Shown here: piece by piece, positions 48,191 through 58,225 of the stretch | How positions within the stretch are numbered: position 1 is the stretch's first letter | Layout: every line of letters starts with the position of its first letter | NCBI RefSeq assembly: GCF_009932395.1 | Contig: NZ_LSRS01000002.1 | Span: forward strand, 221,210-285,209 | Origin: Sporotomaculum syntrophicum | Lineage (GTDB): Bacteria > Bacillota > Desulfotomaculia > Desulfotomaculales > Desulfallaceae | Direction of reading: 5' to 3' | Length of the DNA: 64,000 nt | Translations under genes and position numbers: made by a program | The notes under the pieces: generated by a model | Seen by the model: only the letters and a program-made list of their open reading frames with translations | Told to the model about the DNA's origin: nothing | Database searches by the model: none

Positions 48191-48238
48191 GCCACTTATT
48201 TATGAGCGTGACTACGAGCATAAATAAGTGGCTTTTTC
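48191..48238 (+). terminator. Terminator after acyl-CoA dehydrogenase
   Basis: Perfect 14-bp stem GCCACTTATTTATG (48191-48204) / CATAAATAAGTGGC (48219-48232), then TTTTTCTC. Confidence 0.9.
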
Positions 48239-48349
48239 TCTATCCAGACTGGTGAAATGTAACGTGTTTCATGTATTGCAAGAAAAATAATGGTTATGCA
48301 AAATCGCATTGTAATAAAGTTAATAAATTAAGAGATTTAGGTTAATATT

Positions 48350-48380
48350 TGCAAGAATGCATTACTAATGCATTCTTGCA
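48350..48380. promoter_or_regulatory. Candidate upstream activator site for sigma-54 promoter
   Basis: Perfect 15-bp arms TGCAAGAATGCATTA / TAATGCATTCTTGCA around a single C, centred about 120 bp upstream of the sigma-54 promoter at 48481. Spacing suits binding of a dimeric enhancer-binding protein such as the one encoded at 51152-53263. There is no T-tract, so it is not a terminator. Confidence 0.6.
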
Positions 48381-48480
48381 GTACTATGCTTCAGCAATAA
48401 AAGGAATATTTTTGAAATCTGCGGAGTTGTTTGAATAGCTTGGGCACGGTTTGACGAAAATGTACTGCAATAGATTAATT

Positions 48481-48497
48481 CTGGCATGCTTATTGCG
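48481..48497 (+). promoter_or_regulatory. Sigma-54 promoter for carboxyltransferase gene
   Basis: CTGGCATGCTTATTGCG: -24 GG (48483-48484) and -12 GC (48495-48496), spaced exactly 10 bp. Confidence 0.8.
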
Positions 48498-48744
48498 TGT
48501 TGAATAAGTTATGGTATTCGAACCCTAATTTACGGTATTGTGCTTTTTAATTCATATTTTGGAAAGGAGGTCCGGCAATATTTAGAGGGTCGGCTGCCGG
48601 GGTTGCACTCGGTTGAGGGCCTGTTAAATATATTGTCAAAAGCGTTTCAACCAATTATTACTAGACTAAATTTTTAGTATGATATTAGGCTGTATTGTGC
48701 AATATAAACCAAACAGCCAAGTTAAATATGAGGAGGACCATTAA

Positions 48745-50298
48745 ATGGCAGAATTAAGTGCAAAGTATCAGGATTTTCTACGCAGAAGAGCAGAAATTAT
48801 GGAACAGGGCGGCGAGGCAGCCGTTGCTAAGCAGCACAAAGAAGGCAAGCTGACTGCCAGAGAAAGAATCGAGTATTTCTTTGATCCCGGCACATTCACT
48901 GAAATCGGCACTTTTGTAAAACACCGTACCACTGAGTTTGGTATGGACAAAAAGAAAGTTCCCGCTGAAGGCGTTGTCTGTGGTTATGGTACTGTCAATG
49001 GCCGTATGGTCATGGTTGGCGCAGAAGACTATACTGCTATGGCAGGTACTTTTGGTGAATATCACGGTAAAAAATTTGCCAACGCTATCGACATGGCTAA
49101 GGAAATGGGTATTCCTTTCTTTGGTTTGAATGACTCCGGCGGAGCCAGATTGCAGGAAGGTATGGACACTCTGGAAGCTTATGCCTGGTTGTTCAGATCC
49201 CAGAACCTGGCTTCCGGTATTATCCCGCAGATTGCACTGCTGCTGGGTCCCTGCCTTGGCGGACAGGCTTACCACCCTGTTATGCAGGACTTCGTTATCC
49301 AGAGCCGCAACCACGGTTATATGGGCATTGCCGGCCCGGCCTTTGTTAAAGCTCAGCTTGGTATTGAAATCAGCTTGGAAGATCTGTGCGGCGTGCAAGC
49401 CCATGCCGTTAAGTCTGGTTGTACGCACATTGTGGGCGGCGACGATAAGGACTGCCTTGACCTGGCCAAGAAACTGCTTGACTACCTGCCCCAGAACAAC
49501 ATGGAAAAACCGGCCCGGAAGGATACCGGCGATGATCCTAACCGCTTAGTACCTGAGCTGGATGGATTTATCCCCGAAGAGACCTTCATGCCTTACGATA
49601 TGCACGATGTTATCAATAAAATCGTTGATAATGGCGAGTTCTTTGAAATTATGGAAGACTATGCTAAAAACGCAATTATCGGCTTTGCTCGTTTTGACGG
49701 CCGGAGCACCGGTATCGTAGCTGCTCAGCCGAACTGGATGGGTGCTGTTATTGATTGTGATACTTCTGACAAGATAGCCCGGTTTGTGCGGTTCTGCGAC
49801 CTGTTTAACATCCCGCTGGTCAATCTCCATGACACACCGGCTTACATGATCGGCCCCGATCAGGAGCACAAAGGAATCCTTCGCCACGGTGCCAAGATGC
49901 TGTATGCGTACATTGATGCTACTGTTCCTAAGGTATCCATCATGATGCGCAAATCCTTTGCGGGTGCTTATCTGGGGATGTGCTGTAAAGATACCGGTGC
50001 CGACATTGTTTATGCATGGCCGGAAGCTACCCTCACCATCGTGGGCGCCAAAACCGCTGCCAGCGTGATTTTTGCCAAGGAAATCAGAAATGCTGAAGAC
50101 CCGGCTGCAAAACAAGCAGAGCGGGAGAAAGAATACAGCGATACCTTCGAGAATCCATACCACGCAGCAGCCCGTGGCTATGTGGATGATGTCATTCTTC
50201 CTTCGGAAACCAGAAAGAAAATCTGCGCTTCGCTGGCTATGTTAGAAAACAAGAATCCAGCCAGACCCTGGAGAAAATACTCCAACATTAACATGTAA
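48745..50298 (+). CDS. Biotin-dependent acyl-CoA carboxyltransferase/decarboxylase alpha subunit
   Basis: A 517-residue carboxyltransferase with both crotonase-like halves: GLNDSGGARLQEG (about 130-142), LLLGPCLGGQAYHPVMQDF in the first; LHDTPAYMIGPDQEHKGILRHG and FAGAYLGMCCKDTGADI in the second. This layout is shared by propionyl-CoA carboxylase beta, methylmalonyl-CoA decarboxylase alpha and glutaconyl-CoA decarboxylase alpha. Substrate cannot be fixed. A small biotin carrier and no biotin carboxylase nearby favour a decarboxylase. AGGAGGACC SD; sigma-54 promoter upstream. Confidence 0.85.
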   Translation: MAELSAKYQDFLRRRAEIMEQGGEAAVAKQHKEGKLTARERIEYFFDPGTFTEIGTFVKHRTTEFGMDKKKVPAEGVVCGYGTVNGRMVMVGAEDYTAMAGTFGEYHGKKFANAIDMAKEMGIPFFGLNDSGGARLQEGMDTLEAYAWLFRSQNLASGIIPQIALLLGPCLGGQAYHPVMQDFVIQSRNHGYMGIAGPAFVKAQLGIEISLEDLCGVQAHAVKSGCTHIVGGDDKDCLDLAKKLLDYLPQNNMEKPARKDTGDDPNRLVPELDGFIPEETFMPYDMHDVINKIVDNGEFFEIMEDYAKNAIIGFARFDGRSTGIVAAQPNWMGAVIDCDTSDKIARFVRFCDLFNIPLVNLHDTPAYMIGPDQEHKGILRHGAKMLYAYIDATVPKVSIMMRKSFAGAYLGMCCKDTGADIVYAWPEATLTIVGAKTAASVIFAKEIRNAEDPAAKQAEREKEYSDTFENPYHAAARGYVDDVILPSETRKKICASLAMLENKNPARPWRKYSNINM

Positions 50299-50658
50299 TT
50301 CGAAAAGCATTAGCAAACCTTGTCCGACAAGGGTTGTTATTGTAGCATAAAATAAGCTGTGCCGGCTATAGTGCATTAAAATTGCCAACAAGATAGTCGG
50401 CACAGTTTATCTAATAAACAATTCCAGAATTGGTTTGATTAGCTGTCCCAGCTTGAAAATGAGCATTTCCTATGTGTAGGAATTTATAAATATAGTTGAC
50501 CGGGGTAGGGGCTTATTTAGCGGCTCTGTCTGGAAAAATGTTTTTGCATTGCCTGCGGCGTCCATTCTGCTGTGTAGAGTATTGGTATTGGTGGGCACCA
50601 GGCAGGTTACAAAACAAGGGCAAAAACAAAACGGATAATTATCAGGTGGTAAGTAAAA
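50299..50658. other. 360-bp spacer before biotin carrier
   Basis: It holds two hairpins (weak at about 50318-50337 and a stronger one at 50355-50406). No canonical sigma-54 site was found; a TGG...TTTTTGC pattern at 50530-50547 has 12 bp between GG and GC. No gene. Confidence 0.5.
50355..50410 (+). terminator. Terminator-like hairpin after carboxyltransferase gene
   Basis: Stem CTGTGCCGGCTA / TAGTCGGCACAG (one G-U) then TTTAT; loop about 30 nt. Confidence 0.5.
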
Positions 50659-50871
50659 ATGGTACAAGTTAATGCTCCCATGGTCGGAAAAGTGCTTTCG
50701 GTAGATGCAAAAGTAGGAGCCCAAGTTAAAAAGAATGACGTACTGGTTACCCTGGAAGCTATGAAAATGCTATTTAAAGTATATGCACCAAGCAGTGGTG
50801 AAGTGGCCGAAGTAAACGTAGGCTCCGGTGATGTAGTAAATACTGATACTGTTCTGGTAACTCTTAAGTAG
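50659..50871 (+). CDS. Biotin carboxyl carrier protein
   Basis: A 70-residue biotinyl domain: the biotinylation motif EAMKM is at about residues 34-38 and the barrel sequence VNAPMVGKVLSVDAKVGAQV precedes it. It lacks the Ala/Pro-rich linker of larger carriers. Likely the carrier (gamma) subunit for the upstream carboxyltransferase. The SD is weak (AGGTGGT). Ends before a strong terminator convergent with the reverse activator gene. Confidence 0.9.
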   Translation: MVQVNAPMVGKVLSVDAKVGAQVKKNDVLVTLEAMKMLFKVYAPSSGEVAEVNVGSGDVVNTDTVLVTLK

Positions 50872-51090
50872 GTCATTGTTAATAATTTCTTCTTACCTAT
50901 GGGTATGCGGTAAGCCATAATAATACGGGCACAGAGGTCGAACTGCATAAAACTACCTGCTCACGCAGCTGTGGAACCCGATATAGATGCCATTGACGTA
51001 TAATTAGTTCCGGATAAAACAAGTATAAACACAAGATTAAGCAGGTTGGTTTAAAGCATGGGTAGTTAACTGTTAAATGTGCCAATAACA

Positions 51091-51123
51091 AACGGATTGC
51101 TGTATACAGCAATCCGTTGTTTT
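51091..51123. terminator. Convergent terminator, biotin carrier / sigma-54 activator
   Basis: Perfect 28-nt palindrome AACGGATTGCTGTA / TACAGCAATCCGTT (51091-51118), then GTTTT. Usable from both sides. Confidence 0.75.
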
Positions 51124-51151
51124 AATATCAACACTTATATTTAAACCTTCG

Positions 51152-53263
51152 TTAGAGTGACATACCGTTGTTTTTGAGCCGGTTTACCTTGCGCACAATC
51201 GTTGACTGGTCCACCTGCAGTGCTTTGGCTGCTTTGTAGGTGCTGCCCAGCTCTTTTAAAGCGTAGCCAATAAGCTGTCGTTCCATCTCCAGCTGAGCCG
51301 TTTTTAAAGGGAGGATGCCCTGTACGGTGACTTTATTCGTTTCCTGGCGCTGGGGCGTTGTATTATTAAGCGGGATAGCCACGGACTTGATTACCGGTTC
51401 AGTGGAAGTGACCAGCAAGCGTTCTACGACATTCTTTATTTCCCGCACATTCCCCGGCCACTGATATTCCATTAGTTCCTTAAAAACCTGGTGGGAAAAT
51501 TCTTTTTTCATACCGTACACTTTTTCAAAATGTTTTTTAAAGTTGTAGACGAGAGGGATAATATCATCTTTTCTCTCTCGTAAAGGCGGTATGGTAATTG
51601 GGACAACGTTGAGCCGGAAGTACAAATCCTCCCGGAATTTACCGTCCTGAACCAATTCCTCCAGATGTTGATTAGTCGCTGTGATAATGCGCACGTTTAC
51701 CGGAATAGGCTTGGTGCCGCCGATACGGGTAATTTCTCTTTCCTGCAGCGCCCGGAGCAGTTTTACTTGAAAATGCAGCGGTAAATCACCGATTTCATCC
51801 AGAAATAAGGTGCCGTTGTCCGCCAGCTCAAACATTCCGGGCTTGCCTTCCCGGTTGGCTCCCGTAAACGCGCCCCTCTCATAACCAAACATCTCCGATT
51901 CAATCAAGTTTTCAGGTATTGCACCGCAATTAACAGTGATAAATGCACCATTGCTCCGCTTACTGTGTTTATGGATGACTTTGGCCACAACTTCCTTGCC
52001 CACGCCGGACTCACCCAGCAGCAGCACCGTGGAATTAACCTGAGCAAGACGCAGAGCCACTTCCACAACTTGTTTCATTTGAATGGACTTAACGATTAAG
52101 CCCGGCTGGTCAATTAATTTGCTGCGCAGCTGAGTTAACTCCCCGTGATATCGTTCGCTTAAGGCAATGCTTTCTTCCAGCTGATTTTTTAAATTGTTTA
52201 AATCCGACATATCTCTGGTATTGATTACTACCCGCACAATTTCACCCTTTAGATTGCGTACCGGGTTGCCGGTTACTAGCAGTTGACTATGGTTAGAGGT
52301 GAGCTCGGATAAGGTAACGGTACCATTTTGTGCAATCACGGCATCAACTACCGACTGTGAATAAACACCCTTGGCGGTTAAATCTGCCATGGTCATGTTT
52401 TGTATGGATTCTGCCGGAATGCCTGTTATGCGTTCGTGAGCCTTATTGGCACGGATAATTTGACCGTTGCGGTCAGTTATAATAATCCCGTCATAAGACG
52501 ACTCAATAATAGCTTCAAGTTCTTTGTTTAATTGTTTAACTGAGCTTAACTCCTCAGAAATAAATTCGAATTCCGAAATATCCTGAAAAACGCCAATGGC
52601 TCCCACTATCTGGCCATTTTCAATAATGGGACTGCGGTTAGTAAGGTAAATGTGTGTACCTGAGGAGTACTCTACAGAAAATTTATAATGAGATTGGTAG
52701 TTGCCGTTTTCTAAAATATCTAATAGGCCACGGGGGATGATAACCTCCGAGAGATGCTTTCCCAAAGCCTCACTTTTTTTACGATGGGTTATACGTTCTG
52801 CTGCTAAATTAAATGTACTGATAATGCCGTCTTTATCAATGGAAACAATACCATTATGGGCCGAATCCATGATGGTTTCAATTTGCTGAAACATCTGGCT
52901 GGCTACTTTAAAAAGTGCATGTCCCACGTCGGAACGGTCCAGAATCCCTGTAACAACCCCGCTGTTGTCCACCACTGGAAAAACATTTGCCGGCAAAGTC
53001 CAGGCATCAGAAACAGGTGCCTCCTCTTTAAGAACATAGACCTCTTGCTGCATAATATCCTGAACTTTTATACTTTCCTCAAGCACTATGGGACCGCAAT
53101 TAATTATTTCATTGCGGGATACGATTCCGATGATTACTCCTTGCCGATCTGTGACAGGAAGGCCAATGAGCTGTGTCTCTTTGATAATCCTCCAGGCTTC
53201 AAGGGCGGTTTGCCCCGGCTGGACAGTTATATTACAGGGGATCATGATATCCTGCACCAACAT
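51152..53263 (-). CDS. Sigma-54-dependent activator with CBS and PAS domains
   Basis: A 703-residue enhancer-binding protein. N-terminal CBS pair (about 1-115; VQDIMIPCNITVQPGQTALE), two PAS domains (about 120-235; 245-365), an AAA+ ATPase with Walker A LLGESGVGKEVVAK (about 425) and the sigma-54-contacting GAFTGA loop (about 478-486), and a C-terminal Fis/TyrR-like HTH (STYKAAKALQVDQSTIVRKV, about 675-694). CBS domains bind adenosyl ligands, so energy state or CoA metabolites may be sensed (inferred). The two upstream sigma-54 promoters are the likely targets. ATG 53263 with a GAGGCGGTG SD. Confidence 0.93.
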   Translation of the reverse strand: MLVQDIMIPCNITVQPGQTALEAWRIIKETQLIGLPVTDRQGVIIGIVSRNEIINCGPIVLEESIKVQDIMQQEVYVLKEEAPVSDAWTLPANVFPVVDNSGVVTGILDRSDVGHALFKVASQMFQQIETIMDSAHNGIVSIDKDGIISTFNLAAERITHRKKSEALGKHLSEVIIPRGLLDILENGNYQSHYKFSVEYSSGTHIYLTNRSPIIENGQIVGAIGVFQDISEFEFISEELSSVKQLNKELEAIIESSYDGIIITDRNGQIIRANKAHERITGIPAESIQNMTMADLTAKGVYSQSVVDAVIAQNGTVTLSELTSNHSQLLVTGNPVRNLKGEIVRVVINTRDMSDLNNLKNQLEESIALSERYHGELTQLRSKLIDQPGLIVKSIQMKQVVEVALRLAQVNSTVLLLGESGVGKEVVAKVIHKHSKRSNGAFITVNCGAIPENLIESEMFGYERGAFTGANREGKPGMFELADNGTLFLDEIGDLPLHFQVKLLRALQEREITRIGGTKPIPVNVRIITATNQHLEELVQDGKFREDLYFRLNVVPITIPPLRERKDDIIPLVYNFKKHFEKVYGMKKEFSHQVFKELMEYQWPGNVREIKNVVERLLVTSTEPVIKSVAIPLNNTTPQRQETNKVTVQGILPLKTAQLEMERQLIGYALKELGSTYKAAKALQVDQSTIVRKVNRLKNNGMSL

Positions 53264-53696
53264 ATTAACACCGCCTCTGTCTTACCTGTTAAACTTTAGC
53301 TTAACAGTGTTATATTATTATATTTAGTGCTTATTTACAATATAAATACCTTAAGAAGGCGAAGCTAGCAGGGTAGGTAATAATATTTTTTGGAGTAAGC
53401 TTATTCTGTGTAGCGACAATTAGTGAGTGCATTAAATAAAATTTTACATTATATGCAGAGATAAATTTATTAAAAATTTTAAATTTTTACTTTGTCTTTA
53501 TTTTATATAACAAAATAAATTGAGTATATTTTTATAATAAATTAAAGGGTTTAATAAATTATAAATTTATAAAAAATGCAGAACTTCTGAAGGAATACAT
53601 TTATTTATGTAGAAGTCTACTCATTACATAAGCTGTAAAATGAATAGCATAAAATATAATTCAAATGAAATTTTTGTCGTGTAATAGAGGTTTAAA
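53264..53696. other. 433-bp AT-rich divergent spacer before atp operon
   Basis: Very AT-rich (long A/T runs), between the reverse activator and atpZ. It must hold both promoters, but several overlapping -10-like hexamers (e.g. TATAAC, TATAAT) make a unique choice impossible. No ORF with an SD and no terminator was found. Confidence 0.5.
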
Positions 53697-53921
53697 GTGG
53701 AAGAACAGAAGAACAAAAAAAACGTAGCAATGGTGGCCATAGCTGTGACCGCCACCATTGGCACCGAGTTAGCTGTTACAACTCTGCTGGGTTTTTATGG
53801 CGGTAAAATACTGGATGATAAGCTAGGTACAGACCCCGCATTTTTAGTGGCTGGTGTTCTGACAGGCGTGGCTATTGGCATTTTGGGTATTATTCGTACC
53901 ATGCAGCGTTTTTTTAAATAG
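53697..53921 (+). CDS. atpZ: AtpZ/AtpI-type F-ATPase accessory protein
   Basis: A 74-residue membrane protein with two hydrophobic helices (AMVAIAVTATIGTELAVTTLLGFYGG and FLVAGVLTGVAIGILGIIRTM) separated by a GKILDDKLGTDP turn, as in AtpZ/AtpQ-type proteins located ahead of atpI. A role in Fo assembly or ion supply is suggested for the family. GTG start at 53697 after AGAGG. First gene of the operon. Confidence 0.85.
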   Translation: MEEQKNKKNVAMVAIAVTATIGTELAVTTLLGFYGGKILDDKLGTDPAFLVAGVLTGVAIGILGIIRTMQRFFK

Positions 53922-53933
53922 GAGGGGATGAGG

Positions 53934-54371
53934 TTGTATAAACCGGCACCCATACGCAATATAGATGAGCAATTGAAACGTACAACCGGTATCATGGGCG
54001 TTATTATACTTTTGACTTTGCCGGGGTTGATCATTAATCCAGGGGATCCGTTAATACTGGGTTTTATCATCGGTGGTATATTTGGCATAATTAGCTGTAT
54101 ATTATTGGTAAGAAGAATGAACATGCTCATTGAATTGATGACGCAGACGGATATAAGTCAACAAAAGGCCAAGGCATTTATGCGGGCCGGCTTTTATCCC
54201 CGCATGGCGCTGATTGTTGGTATTATCGCTCTGGCCAGCCGGGTGGATTTTTTAAGCATATATGGTGTGGGAGCCGGGCTTTTGGTGCCCACCGTAATTA
54301 CCGTGCTTGACGCCAATCTAGCACTGTATCGTTATTATACGGCTCCACGTGATGCCGTTGATAAAATATAA
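53934..54371 (+). CDS. atpI: ATP synthase subunit I (AtpI)
   Basis: A roughly 145-residue membrane protein with four predicted helices (near 20-40, 40-60, 85-108 and 110-130) and the N-terminal basic region IRNIDEQLKRTTG. AtpI proteins aid c-ring assembly or Mg uptake. TTG 53934 sits 6-7 nt after GGAGGGG; the ATG at 53928 abuts the SD and is less likely. Follows atpZ by 12 bp. Confidence 0.85.
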   Translation: MYKPAPIRNIDEQLKRTTGIMGVIILLTLPGLIINPGDPLILGFIIGGIFGIISCILLVRRMNMLIELMTQTDISQQKAKAFMRAGFYPRMALIVGIIALASRVDFLSIYGVGAGLLVPTVITVLDANLALYRYYTAPRDAVDKI

Positions 54372-54405
54372 GAATAAAATTTAAAGGGAAAGGGGTGAGA
54401 AAGAG

Positions 54406-55158
54406 TTGTCTGAAGCCGCGGGTCACGAAGCTAGTCAAGACATGCTAGCCTTAGTGCACGAAAATCTAAACGTGTGGGGCTTTCCCCATGAAGCAGTGAA
54501 TTTGGGGTTCGGGGCAGTAAACCTAAAAACACTGATCATGACCTGGGTCGTTATGGCGTTAATCATTATCTTTACGGTTGCCGCCACCCGTAACATGCAG
54601 TTGAAAAGGCCGGGCAAGTTACAATTAATGGTCGAGGAAATGTTTCAGTTTTTGCGAGGTCTAGCCTATGAAAACCTGGATCCCAAAAAAGGTGCCAGTT
54701 TGATGTGTCTTTTATTCAGCATTTTTATTTTCCTCCTATTTAGTAACCTCTGGGGTCTTATCCCCACCATGATGTCGCCAACGGCGGATGTAAATACCAC
54801 GCTGGGTATGGCGCTGTTTGTCTTTATCCTGGTCCAGGTGTTGGGCTTATACTATCGTAGGGGTGGTTATTTTAAGCACTTCTTTGAACCATTTGTATTT
54901 TTCCTGCCCATTACCCTTATTGAAGAGTTATCCAAACCATTAACGCTGGCTTTCCGTCTTTACGGTAATATTTACGCCGGTGAGGTGCTTATTGCAGTGT
55001 TGCTGGGGCTAATCCCTCTGACGGCCACTATTTTCGGCGGATTCCTGGCATCGGTGATATGGTTATCATTTAGTATTTTTGTTAGCTGCATTCAAGCGTT
55101 TATTTTTACCATGCTGACCATCGCCTATATCTCCCAGGTAACAGCCGAACATCATTAG
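54406..55158 (+). CDS. atpB: ATP synthase subunit a
   Basis: Fo subunit a, 250 residues, forming the ion half-channels. The essential Arg is in SKPLTLAFRLYGNIYAGEVL (about 188 in the protein). About five to six transmembrane helices are seen, and the C-terminal SCIQAFIFTMLTIAYIS helix is conserved. TTG start after AAAGGGGTGAG. Confidence 0.96.
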   Translation: MSEAAGHEASQDMLALVHENLNVWGFPHEAVNLGFGAVNLKTLIMTWVVMALIIIFTVAATRNMQLKRPGKLQLMVEEMFQFLRGLAYENLDPKKGASLMCLLFSIFIFLLFSNLWGLIPTMMSPTADVNTTLGMALFVFILVQVLGLYYRRGGYFKHFFEPFVFFLPITLIEELSKPLTLAFRLYGNIYAGEVLIAVLLGLIPLTATIFGGFLASVIWLSFSIFVSCIQAFIFTMLTIAYISQVTAEHH

Positions 55159-55241
55159 CGCAGTTGTTATTTAACTAGCGGATATCTCAATAATAAATTA
55201 GAGATATGCCACCATAATTTATGTTTTTAAAATTTGGATGA

Positions 55242-55487
<246 letters not shown>

Positions 55488-55520
55488 TGGGTCTTATCAT
55501 TCTTAAGAATTCTGTGGCGA

Positions 55521-55572
55521 AAGGCGAAATAGCAGGTTTTGTCTAAAAACTTGCTTAACCTGCTATCGCCTT
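55521..55572 (+). promoter_or_regulatory. Intercistronic hairpin between atpE and atpF
   Basis: Long stem AAGGCGAAATAGCAGGTT (55521-55538) / AACCTGCTATCGCCTT (55557-55572), one 2-nt/1-nt internal loop. No T-tract follows, so it is more likely an mRNA stability or processing site favouring atpE, as known for atp operons, than a terminator. Confidence 0.6.
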
Positions 55573-55609
55573 CCTTTTGTCCACGGGCCAGAGGAAGGAG
55601 GGTAATTTT

Positions 55610-56116
55610 TTGGATGCCATTGTTCAGGTTTTAAACCTCAATACTACATTGGTGGCGCAAGTTTTTAACTTTATTATGTTACTCATCTTCCTTCGCGTTG
55701 TTGTATATCCGCATATCGTCAGAATACTGGAAAATAGGCAAGAATTTATTGCTAATAATGTAGCCGCCGCCGAAGAGGATAGAAAACAAGCGGAGGCACT
55801 TCGCCAGCAGTATTTGGATGAATTGCAAAAGGCTAAAAACGAAGCTCAAAGCATCATTCAGAAAGCCGGTAAGGTCGCTGAGGAACAGGCCCATGAGATT
55901 ATCGAGGCGGCCAAAGCGGAATCCAACCGTATTAAAGAATCTGCTTTGCAGGATATAAACAGGGAGAAGGAAAAGGCTGTTGCAGAATTGCGTGACCAAG
56001 TAGCTACTCTGTCTATTCTGGTGGCCGGCAAGATTGTTAGCGAAAAAATGACTGCCGATATACAGCGCAGCATGATAGATGAGTTCATTAAAGAGGCAGG
56101 GGATCTGCCATGCTAA
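55610..56116 (+). CDS. atpF: ATP synthase subunit b
   Basis: Peripheral stalk subunit, about 168 residues: an N-terminal membrane helix (VFNFIMLLIFLRVVVYP) followed by a long charged coiled coil (about 30-165, rich in E/K/Q/A). TTG 55610 lies 7-8 nt after AGGAAGGAGGG. The 3' end overlaps atpH by 7 nt. Confidence 0.95.
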   Translation: MDAIVQVLNLNTTLVAQVFNFIMLLIFLRVVVYPHIVRILENRQEFIANNVAAAEEDRKQAEALRQQYLDELQKAKNEAQSIIQKAGKVAEEQAHEIIEAAKAESNRIKESALQDINREKEKAVAELRDQVATLSILVAGKIVSEKMTADIQRSMIDEFIKEAGDLPC

Positions 56117-56652
56117 GAGGAGCTGTAGCCGGACGCTATGCCGAGGCTCTTTATGAAATTGCGGTGCGGGAAAATCTTGTTGACCAGCTGGAATCTGAAT
56201 TATTGGCTGTAAACAAGGTGCTTAATGAATCTGAGCCACTCAAGAAAGTAGTTTTGCATCCCCGGATTACTGCCAACGAGAAAAAAGAAGTGCTGGCTAG
56301 TTTATTTAAAGACCATATTTCTGAAATTATGATGAGTTTTCTTGGCTTTGTGTTGGATCGCCAGCGTGAACTGTTCCTGGCAGATATTGCGGAATACTTT
56401 ACGGGATTAGCCAATAAAGCCCGCAACATAAGCGATATTCAGGTAACCTCGGCGGTTGAACTAACTGAAGAGGAAAAGAAAAACATGGACGCTGCGATGG
56501 CTAAAAGCACCGGCAAAAAAGTCAAGCTTACTTTTAATGTCGATCAGGAATTGCTGGGCGGAGTAGTGGTCCGTGTTGGTGACAAAGTCATCGACGGTAG
56601 CGTGCGCACCCGCTTGCAAACCCTGCGCGAGCACCTCAGACAAATAAGTTAA
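56110..56652 (+). CDS. atpH: ATP synthase subunit delta
   Basis: F1 delta (OSCP) joining the stalk to alpha3beta3; 180 residues. N-terminal six-helix bundle (GRYAEALYEIAVRENLVDQL) and C-terminal part with the family motif VDQELLGGVVVRVGDKVIDGSVRTRL (shown here in part: GGVVVRVGDKVIDGS). ATG overlaps atpF, so coupled. Confidence 0.96.
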   Translation: MLRGAVAGRYAEALYEIAVRENLVDQLESELLAVNKVLNESEPLKKVVLHPRITANEKKEVLASLFKDHISEIMMSFLGFVLDRQRELFLADIAEYFTGLANKARNISDIQVTSAVELTEEEKKNMDAAMAKSTGKKVKLTFNVDQELLGGVVVRVGDKVIDGSVRTRLQTLREHLRQIS

Positions 56653-56676
56653 CAGTGGATAGGGGTGAAACACTAG

Positions 56677-58185
<1,509 letters not shown>

Positions 58186-58225
58186 AGTACCCGGCGAATG
58201 CTTTAGCGAGGTGGTGAAACAGTAA

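Larger units (their letters stand above)
48122..48744. other. 623-bp regulatory spacer
   Basis: It contains a terminator (48191-48238), a 31-bp perfect dyad (48350-48380), a sigma-54 promoter (48481-48497) and then a 248-bp leader. The leader includes an AAAGGAGGT (48563-48571) not followed by a recognisable gene. Confidence 0.6.

Noticed and set aside
50530-50547. Third sigma-54 promoter before the biotin carrier
   Set aside because: GG and GC are 12 bp apart and the -24 sequence is poor.
53264-53696. Possible small RNA or gene in the AT-rich spacer
   Set aside because: No SD-linked ORF, no stable hairpin with a T-tract; only base composition is notable.
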